NCBI GenBank assembly: GCA_020466095.1 | Contig: CM035806.1 | Coordinates: 115,300,737 to 115,364,736 of the forward strand | Origin: Chlorops oryzae | Lineage: Eukaryota; Arthropoda; Insecta; Diptera; Chloropidae | Reading direction: 5' to 3' | Length of the DNA: 64,000 nt | Shown: positions 46,972 to 59,166 of the stretch, in pieces | How positions within the stretch are numbered: position 1 is the first letter of the stretch | Layout of the letters: each line of letters opens with the position of its first letter | The notes under the pieces: generated by a model | Seen by the model: only the letters and a program-made list of their open reading frames with translations | The model's database searches: none | What the model was told of the DNA's origin: nothing | Translations under genes and position numbers: made by a program

Positions 46972-49623
46972 TGTGGTGTATGATTTTATTACAAGGCAGA
47001 GTCGGATTCGTTCTCGCATGTCTGTAGTTGCTTACTAAAGGGTTTCCACCACATTTGCTCGTACGTCTAAAGGCGGACTTATTCGACCAGTTTCCCACCC
47101 ATGGGTGCAGTTACTTAAACCGGTAGCCGATCCAAATGACATACACCCATGAGAGTAGGTGTTAGTCGCTGTTCACACTGGTAGACTCGATTCTTTCGTT
47201 TTGGCATCCATCGCTGTCACCCCGGTAGGAATTGCTCTCTGACACATACGGAATGACATACGGTTGTAAATTTGACTGTTCGCCGGTCTCTAAAATTTTC
47301 CGTCGTCGACCCTTGATAACTTGCTCGGGAAAACTATTTCGGAAACCCGAAGAAGCCCTTCGTAAGTCGGAGAAATCCATACTAGCAAAGCAGCCCTAAC
47401 ATTTTTGTGGGAATGAGGACGACAAGTATAACCCAAGGCGCTGCGTGCGAACAAGACGACATCTCTCCATACTCCGGATGTTCCCTACCTTCCAACTGTC
47501 TTTGTCGCGCGGAGTAGTCACCCAATATGAACGGCGATGTGGTAATCATTAGGAGCCCAGGTCTGCAATTTCAATACTTTCATTAGGAGCCAATTTATGC
47601 GGTCAAATCGTCAGCAAACCTAGCTGCGATTTCCTGAACCTTTTCCTTTTCCGCTCTAACGCTTAACGCGTAACTTCCAGCGAAAATTTCCGTGGCGAAA
47701 GAAGCCAGAATATTAACCACCATCGACGGCACGATTGGAACAATTTGGTAAGATCCTAAAGCTTTCGCGCGTCCCCGAGTTACTGAGACAATAAATTCCC
47801 TTTCTCCGATTATAGTCTTGATTGAAAATTAATTAACAAGTGTTCTGGACCGAGGCGGGCAGGATCCGACCTTGCCCCAATCTCAGCATCCTTGAGAAGA
47901 CCGATCCGAAGAGGCTTCTATACCTTACGGCCAAGCTAGCCATCAGCGGATTCGATTCCTCTAGCGATAAGCCGCGCCTGCAGGCGGTCAGCAGCGGCTA
48001 CCAAAAGCCCTCAACCCCCCTCAGGGACAGATTCCCCCGGCATTTTTACCTGGCGTACAATCGATCTGGAGCTCGAATGCGGTCGTAAGGCATAACATAG
48101 CTTTGTTTAGATGGAGAATAGGTCTGGCCAAAGATCGATTCGTAAGGAGATACCTTTAGGGAATCCGGTCAAGATCTAGTTAAAACAAATTTGATTCCGG
48201 GTGTCTATCGTTTCAAGCGTTATAGTCCAGAGGTTTATGCCATAAATTAAACAATAAACTAAACTCAACCTAATGTAAATACACATAAATTCGCGCAAAA
48301 GCATAAGCAGAATTAGATCGCGACCTGCTAGCGAAACCGGCGCCTTTCAGCGAGGTCAAGCGGGATTGTCTGTCCTGAGTCGCTGAGAGGGCCTAGTTTT
48401 TTCTTACCTTAAAGGGATGGTTGCCATCGCGCTCGGCATATTCGACTATCCTCCGAGCAAGTAAATTTTGTTTCTTAGTGATCGGTTTATACTTACATTA
48501 GCTTACTAACGCAGAGAAAGGAAAAAAAAAAAAATATATATAAATAAAACTCTATTAGCTGCTCCTTAGCCGTCGACGCACACCGCAGATCATCAAGCGC
48601 CTGCTGACTACGGGATCGTTACGACCGCCATCGAAGCTTGAAGCAAGACCAGGTAACTGATCATGTGAATATGTTTTTTTTTTTGCGAATTTCTTTTTCG
48701 TAAGAGTGAAGAAGTTTTTTTTGAATTCGACCTAAACTTAATCAGAGAAATACGAGTTTAAAATTTTTTTTTCTTGCTTTCCCGTCGTGTCAAATCAGAG
48801 CCATCCATCGCGAATGGACCCAGTTAAAGATAAATTCCTTTCGAGTTGTACACCAAGTGCTATGCGTGAATCTATCTGCGCGAATTTATGTCTATGATCA
48901 TATGATCAAAGAGAATATGTATATAAATGCAGTTTGCATATGCATTTAAATAAAATCGAGTTAGGAAATAAGAACAGACTATCAAAGCGTAAATTTTTTT
49001 TTGAATTTGTAGTTTTGTTTCATTTGGATCATCGTCTGCAAAGCAGTCGACACATACTGATAGGAAATTAATATATATATAGAGATCTATAGAGAAAGGA
49101 AGAACAAATTAATTTAGTAGTAAAGACGGAAGAATTTTTTTTAGTTTGTTACCAACTTTGTTTTTCAATAAACCATGAATTGAAATATGAATTAACTATC
49201 GTTCGCTTCAATTCGAAAAGTGCAATGCGGTAGAATGAACCGCCTTTGAGATGGTGCTTTGGGTTCATGAGTGATTTCTCCCACATGAACAGGTTGGGAA
49301 GGGTAAAGACGCCGGGACTGAATTCCATCTAAAGTCTCGGACATATGTTGGTGGTGGCTTCTTGAACAGTAGAGTATAATTAAATTTTTTTGTTTTCTCC
49401 ATAGCCCCGAACGAAAGTTCTTGAATTTTTTTTTTTGATTCGTTATACATTTAATTTATCTCGGTCGAGTGGACATATCACAAAGCTGCATACATTAATT
49501 GTCAGAGAACTCCTCGTCTGTGTTGGAGAAGCAAACCCACTCCCGGTACCCTGAGCTAGACCGCACATCGACCGCTATGCAGCGCTTCAAAGACGCAGGC
49601 TCCGGCAGAGGGGGATCACGACA
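46972..49623 (+). repeat. 5' LTR of giant LTR element
   Basis: 2652 bp. Frames inside it (47162-47380 minus, 47840-48088 plus) recur in the other LTR but show no domain. An AATAAA word follows a TA-rich run near 48545, and another TA-rich run lies at 49070-49090. The very long LTR could hold promoter, leader and terminator modules that cannot be separated by eye. Confidence 0.92.
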
Positions 49624-49626
49624 ATT

Positions 49627-49644
49627 TGGCGCCCAACGTGGGGC
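49627..49644 (+). other. Primer binding site of giant LTR element
   Basis: TGGCGCCCAACGTGGGGC, starting 3 nt after the LTR end. TGGCGCCC is the complement of tRNA-Lys 3' ends in many retroelements. Confidence 0.75.
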
Positions 49645-50369
49645 CCCTCGGTTTTTTTGTGACAGAAATTTTGCATAAGCACTCGGAATTCCTTCAGCTA
49701 CCTTGCTGCGACATATGTTAAGGATAATTCGAGGACCCCAAAAGAAAAAAAAAAAAAAAAATTCACGTTACTTTGGAACCTACTTCAACGATAGCTGGCC
49801 TCAACGATTATTATTCGTTTCTAACTAACCACAGCGCTAACTTTCCTGTCAATTTTTTTTGTGATCCATTTTAAATTTTTTGCTTTAATTGGGAATATTC
49901 CAACTTGACTGGAATCAGGACCTGACCTACGTCGAGTCCTTGGCGCAAGTATAGGAGCCATGCTTACCTCATAGCAATTTTTTTTTCCTTTTTTGTTAAG
50001 CTGTCTTTAAGATGTAGAGCCTCGCTGTAATGTTATGGAGGGCTTCCTGAAGACAGCGACCTCAAAGTTGTAAGCCCTAGTTCAAGGAGACCGACGATTT
50101 GAGAATTTTGTTTCTGGGAACCGCTGGAGACCTACTCGTTGTCGGAACCTGGGAGCTGAAGCTTTATAAAGTTACCCCTGGATGAATATTGTACCGTGTT
50201 AAGTCAAGCCGCCATCAAAGACCATCTCGAACTTTCATTTTACCGCAATTGCACTGAGTAGAAAAATTTAACTTTTGAATTTTCTTGATTATTATTGTTC
50301 CAATTACGGGACAACAAAGTAAAGACACATAAGATTGATCATTAGAAGTTTTGAAGGGTCAAACTCAAG
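49645..50369 (+). other. Untranslated leader of giant LTR element
   Basis: About 725 bp between primer site and gag start, with A or T runs near 49747 and 49981, and no long open frame. Confidence 0.6.
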
Positions 50370-51842
50370 ATGCCTCTAGATAGAAGTCCAGTACGAGAGA
50401 TTGGGGGTGACCCAGAAGAGAGCATTTGCGCCATATGCAGCACGATTATGTCGTCGACCGGTGGAAAAGTAACTACCCCCTGTAATCACGAATTTCACGA
50501 TCCTTGTTTAAAAACCTGGCTGGAGACTAATCCCACATGTCCGAATTGTCGAAGTGCCTGTCAAATTACAGATTTAAGAATACCGACGGACAGTCGACTA
50601 AACAATCCGAGCCGAAATCGACCGATTACGCGCTCGTACGCGCAAGCACTAGGAGGCGCGGCTTCTTATGAATTTCCGCGTGATACTAGGCAGAACGTGG
50701 ATCGGACAGAACGACAGTTGAGCGAGGAGTTGGACATCGTTCGAAACCTGGTCTCTAGTTCTATTGATTCTCTTCGAGCAGAGATATCAACCCAACTTTC
50801 CAATGAGAACAAGACTGCCATGCGCACCCTCACGTTAGGCAATAGACAAACTGGGAGCATGCCTACCAATGATAATGCTACCCAAAATCGTCCAGCTATG
50901 GAGTCGCCCATAGCGCAAGCCACACCACGAACGCAAACCCAAAATCGGGAGTTGTTCTCTCAAAATCGAGCCCATGACTGGAGTTTCGATTTGCCATCGG
51001 CACGAAGACCGACAAGCGGTAACCAAAATCTGCAAAGATCGCCCGAGAAAATTTTGAACATAGTCAAAAATTGGAATGTTAGATTCACGGGAGAAGCGGG
51101 GGATATTTCTGTAGAAGATTTTCTCTATCAAATCCAAACCCTTACTGAAAGTTATTTAGAGGGGGATTTCGAACTCTTGTGTCAATATCTGCATATAATG
51201 TTTGATAGCAAAGCCAAAGTTTGGTTTTGGCGTCATCACCGGGAGACCGGGATTATACAGTGGCTTAGTTTTTGCGAAGCTTTACGTAAAGAGTACAAAG
51301 ATAACTTTAGCGATTACGATATCCGACATGAAATCTTCAAACGAAGACAGCGTAGTGCGGAATCGTTTGATGACTATTTAAATGCTATTCGTGCGCTGTG
51401 TGATCGCCTTAGAAGTCCCATATCGGAAGTAGATTTGTGTGAAACCGTAACTCGTAATCTCAAACCGGATCTTCGGCATGAATTGCTACATTTAGAAATC
51501 CAGAATCTCTCTGATTTGCGTAAGGAAGTTCGGAAGCACGAAGCTTTCATGAGAGATGTGCCAAGCCAGTATGCCCCTCGTAATCCTTCGCGGAGGCAAG
51601 TGCTAGAAATATCCGACTCCCCGTTTAAGCTGGAATCACCATCAGCCGAACCTGAGATCTGTGCCCTGAACTCTTCAATAACGTGTTGGAATTGCGAACA
51701 AGCGGGCCACAGTTACAAAGACTGTACTCAGCCGCGACGCGTTTTCTGTTATGGATGTGGGGCGATCGACGTATATAAACCGAATTGCCAGAAATGCACC
51801 AGTCGGCAAGAAAACTCTCGATTGGGTGTCCGAAAATTTTGA
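50370..51842 (+). CDS. gag: Gag with N-terminal RING-H2 finger
   Basis: 490 codons, intact. Residues 20-60 form a perfect C3H2C3 RING-H2 pattern: C20, C23, C38, H40, H43, C46, C57, C60, with the W50 and the P58 typical of E3 ubiquitin ligases. A polar linker follows (70-220), then a Ty3/gypsy-type capsid region (about 230-400, including FTGEAGD, WFWRHH and a RRQRSAESFDDYL motif). Near the C terminus is a zinc knuckle CWNCEQAGHSYKDC and a second, degenerate one (CYGCG...C). Gag would form the particle; the RING could recruit E2 enzymes and ubiquitinate Gag or host factors. That function is inference. Gag ends 58 nt into the pol frame, so a -1 shift is likely. Confidence 0.88.
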   Translation: MPLDRSPVREIGGDPEESICAICSTIMSSTGGKVTTPCNHEFHDPCLKTWLETNPTCPNCRSACQITDLRIPTDSRLNNPSRNRPITRSYAQALGGAASYEFPRDTRQNVDRTERQLSEELDIVRNLVSSSIDSLRAEISTQLSNENKTAMRTLTLGNRQTGSMPTNDNATQNRPAMESPIAQATPRTQTQNRELFSQNRAHDWSFDLPSARRPTSGNQNLQRSPEKILNIVKNWNVRFTGEAGDISVEDFLYQIQTLTESYLEGDFELLCQYLHIMFDSKAKVWFWRHHRETGIIQWLSFCEALRKEYKDNFSDYDIRHEIFKRRQRSAESFDDYLNAIRALCDRLRSPISEVDLCETVTRNLKPDLRHELLHLEIQNLSDLRKEVRKHEAFMRDVPSQYAPRNPSRRQVLEISDSPFKLESPSAEPEICALNSSITCWNCEQAGHSYKDCTQPRRVFCYGCGAIDVYKPNCQKCTSRQENSRLGVRKF

Positions 51843-54800
51843 AACGGACACCCGACCATATAGCTAACCTAATATTATTAGACCCGGCCATAACACCCGT
51901 ACACTCCCTGCTCAGACCTTATCATGTTCGATTGGCAGAATATAATCAGATACGAGCTAACTTAATGTTGAACGAAATTTCCTGTAAACGGTCAACCTTG
52001 CGTATTCGCCGTTATTGGCAACGCATGAAAAAGTTTAAACAGAGCGTTATCTCGGCGATTACAAATCGAGAAGGAGATATTCGGTCGGTTGTTTCTATCG
52101 AAATATTTGGCCACAAATATTTAGCTCTATTAGACAGTGGTGCAACCACCAGTGTCATAGGCGGACCACTAGCTGATTACGTAGAGAAGAACGATTTGTT
52201 TGATTCAAAACTGAAAGGAAATGTTAGAACCGCATACGGCAAGAGACAAAGTGTGATAGGCACTATAAACCCAAATCTCAATTTCAATCAGCGAGATCGA
52301 AAGTTCGAATTTCTAGTAGTTAAAAGTATACAGGAAAGTGTTATATGCGGTGCCGATTTCTTTACAGCCTTTGGTCTAAAAATAGCCTTCGATCAACCAT
52401 ATCTAGTGCAATCCCTAGAATGCGTCGACAGACCGGAGTTCCCGAAAGCCAACCTATCACCCCAACAGCAAGAAAAATTAAATGCTGTTATCAATGCGTT
52501 CCCTTCCTTTGAGAAGGAGGGATTAGGTTGTACCACCCTCGTGGAACACGGCATCGACACTAGGACTGCGACTCCAATTAAACAACGGTTTTATCCGGTT
52601 TCTCCGGCTATCGAGAAGTGATTATGCGCGGAGGTAGATCGCATGATCAGCTTAGGTGTAATCGAGGAGGCTAGTAATTCCGCTTGGTCATCCCAGTGTG
52701 TATTAGTGAGGAAACCGGGAAAGAACCGACTTTGCTTGGATTCGCGAGCCTTAAATTCTGTTACCAAGAAGGATGCCTACCCTATCCCGAACATCGATGG
52801 CCTTATTTCTAGATTGCCCGCCGTGCACTATATCTCGAAAATAGATCTCAAAGATGCCTTTTGGCAAATTCAACTTGAAGAGTCAGCCAGGCCAAAGACC
52901 GCTTTTACTATACCCAACCGTCCCCTGTATCAGTTTGCGCGTATGCCTTTTGGGCTGTGTAATGCTCCACAAACTATGTGCCGCGTAATGGATAAAGTTA
53001 TTCCTTATACATTGAAGGCTCACGTTTTCGTGTATCTGGACGATCTTTTGATAGTGTCACATAGCTTTGAGGAACACCTAGCCCATCTTATAGATGTCGC
53101 GTCTCTCCTGCGCAAAGCGGGCCTAACCATTAACGTCTCAAAAAGTCACTTCGGACTAGCGAAAGTAAAATACTTAGGTTTTATTGTAGGTCAAGGCAGT
53201 CTGAAGGTGGATGATGCTAAAATTGAGGCCATAAACGAATATCCAGCACCCAAAACTATACGGCAATTACGTCGGTTCTTGGGAATGACCGGTTGGTACC
53301 GGTGGTTTCTGAACGATTACGCCAGTGTCACTTTCCATCTGACGGAGCTGTTAAAAAAGAAGACTCGCTTCACTTGGAACGACGAGGCGCAAACCTCTTT
53401 CGAGACGTTGAAGAAGATGCTGACTACCGCCCCAATCTTGGCACGCCCCAATTACCAAAAGCCTTTCATCGTGCAATGCGACGCCAGCATGCATGGCGTA
53501 GGAGGATTGTTAGCCCAGACGGATGACGATGGAGTCGAACGGCCGATAGCCTACATGTCCCATAAACTGAATAAGGCCCAAAGAAACTACACGGTGACAG
53601 AACTGAAGTGCCTAGCGGTGGTACAGGCCATAAAGAAGTTCCGTCCCTACATCGAAGGACAGGAGTTTGTGGTCGTGACGGACCATGCCAGTTTAAAGTG
53701 GCTGATGTCCCAAAAGGACTTAAGTGGACGGCTAGCTCGGTGGGCGTTAAAGCTACAAGGCCACAACTTCGGCATCGAACATAGAAAAGGGAGCGAGAAC
53801 GTAGTTGCGGACGCCCTTTCGAGACTATATGAGTCGGATGATCCAGAAATTAATGCCATCGAGATAGAAAATTTCCCCTCAATAGACCTGAGCTCCCCTA
53901 GCTTCGAAAGCGAAGAGTATGTGAGACTTCGCCGAAATATAGAATCTAACCCCACCCCCGAATTTCGAATCCTAGACCAATACATTTATAAGCGCACCGG
54001 TTTTGCTAAAGGCCTTGAAGATGAATCGGAAAACTGGAAATTGTTGGTTCCACAGGAGCTCAGACCAGCAGTTATGCTTGCCAACCACGATCATCAGAAA
54101 GCCGCCCATGGAGGCATAGGGAAAACCCTGAATGCAATAAGAAGGTACTTTTATTGGCCTGGATTGGTGAGTCAGGTGAAAAATTATGTCCTGAATTGCG
54201 AACTTTGCACGACGTCTAAAGCACCAAACACCGTATTACGACCACTCATGGGTCAGCACGTAGCGACGGAGAGACCGATGCAAAGACTGTACATCGATTT
54301 GATTGGTCCCTTCCCGAAATCAAAACGTGGCAACATTGGAATCTTTATCGCGCTCGACCATTTCTCTAAGTTCCCCTTTTTAAAGCCACTTAAGCGGTTA
54401 GTCGCCTCACCGATAATTGAGTACCTGGAGAAAGACATTTTTGACGTCTTTGGAGTACCGGAAGTCATAATGTCAGACAACGGCAGCCAGTTCAGAAGTG
54501 CGGAATTCCAGAGGTTTATGGATCGGATGGGCATATGCCACCAGTTCACGGCGAGATATGCGCCCCAGGCGAATGCCTCGGAACGCGTCAACCGATCTAT
54601 CAACGAGGCCCTGAGATCGTATGTGCGTAATGATCAGCGAGAGTGGGACGTTTATTTAAGCGGAATCAATGCAGCTTTGCGCAGCCGAATACACACGACC
54701 ACGGAACGATCCCCATATGAACTCCTGTTTGGACAATCTATGACTAAACACGGTAAAGATTATAATTTACTAAAACAGTTGAACCTGCTCAACGACCGCT

Positions 54801-55108
54801 TCGAATCAATCGAACGAAATGATCAGCTGTCCCTAGTTCGTGACCAGGTGGTATCCAGGATTCAGGCAGCATATGAGAGGAATGCGTCCCAATACAACCT
54901 CCGAGCTCGCCAGAGACAATTCAAAGAAGGACAAATCGTAACCAGACGAAATTTCGCCCAAAGCAGCCTGGCCAATAATTTCTACGCCAAGCTAGCACCT
55001 GTGGGCGTAAGAGCGACCGTGGTGAAACGATTGGGATCTGTACTCTACCAGCTACAGGACACCGCCACCAAGGCCATAGGTACCTACCAAGCTAAGGACA
55101 TATGGTGA
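51785..55108 (+). pseudogene. pol: Pol of giant LTR element, one in-frame TGA
   Basis: The frame runs from 51785 to 55108 with a single TGA at 52619-52621. Domains: protease (LLDSGATTSVIGG, about 52130), reverse transcriptase (FARMPFGLCNAP; YLDD at about 53033), RNase H (CDASMHGVGG, about 53478; ADALSRL), integrase zinc region (HDH...H, CELC, 54088-54210) and catalytic core (D in IDLIGPF, D in MSDNGSQF, E in ASERVNRS). It overlaps gag by 58 nt in the -1 phase. The TGA lies just before the conserved start of the reverse transcriptase domain. Everything else is open, so this copy is defective by one visible lesion, unless the stop is read through. Confidence 0.85.
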
Positions 55109-55179
55109 CCTCTCCAGACAACAATCATCCATTTTCAGCTGCTCTTTCTCAGCCGGGGTCTTCGCCATCGCATCTGCTT

Positions 55180-57838
55180 TGTGGTGTATGATTTTATTAC
55201 AAGGCAGAGTCGGATTCGTTCTCGCATGTCTGTAGTTGCTTACTAAAGGGTTTCCACCACATTTGCTCGTACGTCTAAAGGCGGACTTATTCGACCAGTT
55301 TCCCACCCATGGGTGCAGTTACTTAAACCGGTAGCCGATCCAAATGACATACACCCATGAGAGTTGGTGTTAGTCGCTGTTCACACTGGTAGACTCGATT
55401 CTTTCGTTTTGGCATCCATCGCTGTCACCCCGGTAGGAATTGCTCTCTGACACATACGGAATGACATACGGTTGTAAATTTGACTGTTCGCCGGTCTCTA
55501 AAATTTTCCGTCGTCGACCCTTGATAACTTGCTCGGGAAAACTATTTCGGAAACCCGAAGAAGCCCTTCGTAAGTCGGAGAAATCCATACTAGCAAAGCA
55601 GCCCTAACATTTTTGTGGGAATGAGGACGACAAGTATAACCCAAGGCGCTGCGTGCGAACAAGACGACATCTCTCCATACTCCGGATGTTCCCTACCTTC
55701 CAACTGTCTTTGTCGCGCGGAGTAGTCACCCAATATGAACGGCGATGTGGTAATCATTAGGAGCCCAGGTCTGCAATTTCAATACTTTCATTAGGAGCCA
55801 ATTTCTGCGGTCAAATCGTCAGCAAACCTAGCTGCGATTTCCTGAACCTTTTCCTTTTCCGCTCTAACGCTTAACGCGTAACTTCCAGCGAATATTTCCG
55901 TGGCGAAAGAAGCCAGAATATTAACCACCATCGACGGCACGATTGGAACAATTTGGTAAGATCCTAAAGCTTTCGCGCGTCCCCGAGTTACTGAGACAAT
56001 AAATTCCCTTTCTCCGATTATAGTCTTGATTGAAAATTAATTAACAAGTGTTCTGGACCGAGGCGGGCAGGATCCGACCTTGCCCCAATCTCAGCATCCT
56101 TGAGAAGACCGATCCGAAGAGGCTTCTATACCTTACGGCCAAGCTAGCCATCAGCGGATTCGATTCCTCTCGCGATAAGCCGCGCCTGCAGGCGGTCAGC
56201 AGCGGCTACCAAAAGCCCTCAACCCCCCTCAGGGACAGATTCCCCCGGCATTTATACCTGGCGTACAATCGATCTGGAGCTCGAATGCGGTCGTAAGGCA
56301 TAACATAGCTTTGTTTAGATGGAGAATAGGTCTGGCCAAAGATCGATTCGTAAGGAGATACCTTTAGGGAATCCGGTCAAGATCTAGTTAAAACAAATTT
56401 GATTCCGGGTGTCTATCGTTTCAAGCGTTATAGTCCAGAGGTTTATGCCGTAAATTAAACAATAAACTAAACTCAACCTAATGTAAATACACATAAATTC
56501 ACGCAAAAGCATAAGCAGAATTAGATCGCGACCTGCTAGCGAAACCGGCGCCTTTCAGCGAGGTCAAGCGGGATTGTCTGTCCTGAGTCGCTGAGAGGGC
56601 CTAGTTTTTTCTTACCTTAAAGGGATGGTTGCCATCGCGCTCGGCATATTCGACTATCCTCCGAGCAAGTAAATTTTGTTTCTTAGTGATCGGTTTATAC
56701 TTACATTAGCTTACTAACGCAGAGAAAGGGGGAAAAAAAAAATAATAATAATATATAAATAAAACTCTATTAGCTGCTCCTTAGCCGTCGACGCACACCG
56801 CAGATCATCAGGCGCCTGCTGACTACGGGATCGTTACGACCGCCATCGAAGCTTGCAGCAAGACCAGGTAACTGATCATGTGAATATGTTTTTTTTTTTT
56901 TGCGAATTTCTTTTTCGTAAGAGTGAAAAAGTTTTTTTTGAATTCGACCTAAACTTAATCAGAGAAATACGAGTTTAAAATTTCTTTTCTTGCTTTCCCG
57001 TCGTGTCAAATCAGAGCCATCCATCGCGAATGGACCCAGTTAAAGATAAATTCCTTTCGAGTTGTACACCAAGTGCTATGCGTGAATCTATCTGCGCGAA
57101 TTGATGTCTTTGATCATATGATCAAAGAGAATATGTATATAAATGCAGTTTGCATATGCATTTAAATAAAATCGAGTTAGGAAATAAGAACAGACTATCA
57201 AAGCGTAAATTTTTTTTGGAATTTGTAATTTTGTTTCATTTGGATCATCGTCTGCAAAGCAGTCGACACATACTGATAGGAAATTAATATATATATAGAG
57301 ATCTATAGAGAAAGGAAGAACAAATTAATTTAGTAGTAAAGACGGAAGAATTTTTTTTAGTTTGTTACCAACTTTGTTTTTCAATAAACCATGAATTGAA
57401 ATATGAATTAACTATCGTTCGCTTCAATTCGAAAAGTGCAATGCGGTAGAATGAACCGCCTTTGAGATGGTGCTTTGGGTTCATGAGTGATTTCTCCCAC
57501 ATGAACAGGTTGGGAAGGGTAAAGACGCCGGGACTGAATTCCATCTAAAGTCTCGGACATATGTTGGTGGTGGCTTCTTGAACAGTAGAGTATAATTAAA
57601 TTTTTTTGTTTTCTCCATAGCCCCGAACGAAAGTTCTTGAATTTTTTTTTTGATTCGTTATACATTTAATTTATCTCGGTCGAGTGGACATATCACAAAG
57701 CTGCATACATTAATTGTCAGAGAACTCCTCGTCTGTGTTGGAGAAGCAAACCCACTCCCGGTACCCTGAGCTAGACCGCACATCGACCGCTATGCAGCGC
57801 TTCAAAGACGCAGGCTCCGGCAGAGGGGGATCACGACA
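55180..57838 (+). repeat. 3' LTR of giant LTR element
   Basis: 2659 bp, about 99% identical by eye to 46972-49623. The base run before it (ccatcgcatctgctt) is not purine-rich, so no normal polypurine tract is visible. Confidence 0.92.
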
Positions 57839-59166
57839 CAGTGCAGTAAATTTTCATAACAATAGATCAAAGAACAGATATGCAGATGTGCCTTGCTTCG
57901 ATCGCACGCGAGTCAAACTGAGAACAAGTAGAAAAGGAGGATCAGATTACATACACGCGAACTTTATCGACGGACATAATGAAAAAAATGAATATATCGC
58001 AACACAAGGGCCGCTGAAGAACACAATAAGTGATTTTTGGCAAATGATTTGGGAAAACAATTGCGATAACATAGTCATGCTGACAAAAATATATGAAAAT
58101 GGAGTTGAGAAATGTTATCAATACTGGAGTCAAAATAAAAATGAGCTTATTATTTGCGAAAATTTTGAAATAAAAACGTTAGAAGTAATTAGTAGGAGTG
58201 GAATAATTGAGAGTAAAATAGAACTTAAATGTATTAAATCGCTTCAAAAACGTATAATTTCTCACTGGCAATTTTTAGCATGGCCAGACGGCAAAATTCC
58301 AAAGATAGATACTTTTCTGCAGTTTTATATAAAATGGAGAGAATCACTATCGAAGCGAGAAAAAATTGTAGTACACTGTAGTGCAGGTATAAATCGCACA
58401 TGCACATTTATAGCAGCAGATATAGCGTTACATAAGCTAGTAGAAAGAAGGGAAATAAACTTAATCCAAATAATTCGAAAAATTTGGCAGTGCAGAGCAG
58501 GGGCTAACTTAGGGCTGCTCTTAATTCCCGAAATGGAATTTCAATCGGTCTCAGGGTCCAGAAGTGTTCCATTGGACATGGAGGAGAAACGTGAGAAATT
58601 TGGAAGCAATCGGATAACGGGAACCCGTGGCAGTTTTCAATTGAAGTTTGGGAAATTGGCTAAAAAAAAGAGAGGAAACGGCCCTTAACTCCCCACAAGG
58701 CGCCCCTACGGATATATAACGTATGGCCAACCCCCATTATTTTTTTACTCCGAACATTTTTTCTGAACAAACCTACCCCCTATCTCCCCTCCTTAAGGGG
58801 GCTCCCATACAAAAATAATTTTTTAAAAACTTTTCCCCCCATCTTCCTCACTAGCCCCAGAGGGCGTACAGACCGAGAGAGCCATGCGTACAGACCGAGA
58901 GAGACATGCGAAGACCTAAGAAACGAACGTGAAAACAGTGAATAATGCGTTTCAAAAAATATTTGTTTTGAATTAATTTCATGAATAGAAACCACTAACC
59001 GATTTTAGTGGTTATAGTCTCAAAAAAGTCGTCATAGATTGAGGTTTGCGGCATTTGACTCGAACATTTATTTTTTTGTACTAGGGTCATTATTTGGCCA
59101 GTTAGGGGATGGAACCCAAAATTCAGTTTTAAAAAAAGGTAATAATTATAACATATTATTATAACA

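Larger units (their letters stand above)
46972..57838 (+). mobile_element. 10.87-kb LTR retrotransposon with 2.65-kb LTRs
   Basis: Two near-identical LTRs (TGTGGTG...ACGACA), a 4-bp duplication CAGT (46968-46971, 57839-57842), a primer site TGGCGCCCAACG, gag with a RING finger, and pol in the -1 phase. No env. By eye the LTRs differ by about 15 substitutions and a few indels in homopolymer runs, so the insertion is young. Very long LTRs, total size near 10.7 kb and a tRNA-Lys-type primer site recall the Ulysses/Osvaldo group of Drosophila Ty3/gypsy elements; this assignment is an inference. It interrupts the phosphatase reading frame of the provirus. Confidence 0.9.

Noticed and set aside
47162..48088. 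Frames of 72 and 82 codons present in both 2.65-kb LTRs
   Set aside because: Duplication follows from LTR identity; no domain, and they lie on opposite strands.
57714..57842. Phosphatase start at the ATG-like codon near 57714
   Set aside because: This segment is the end of the 3' LTR; the true upstream coding part lies before 46971 on the other side of the insertion.
58512..58688. C-terminal extension of the phosphatase beyond 58511
   Set aside because: These codons belong to the foldback arm; the original frame resumes at 63504.
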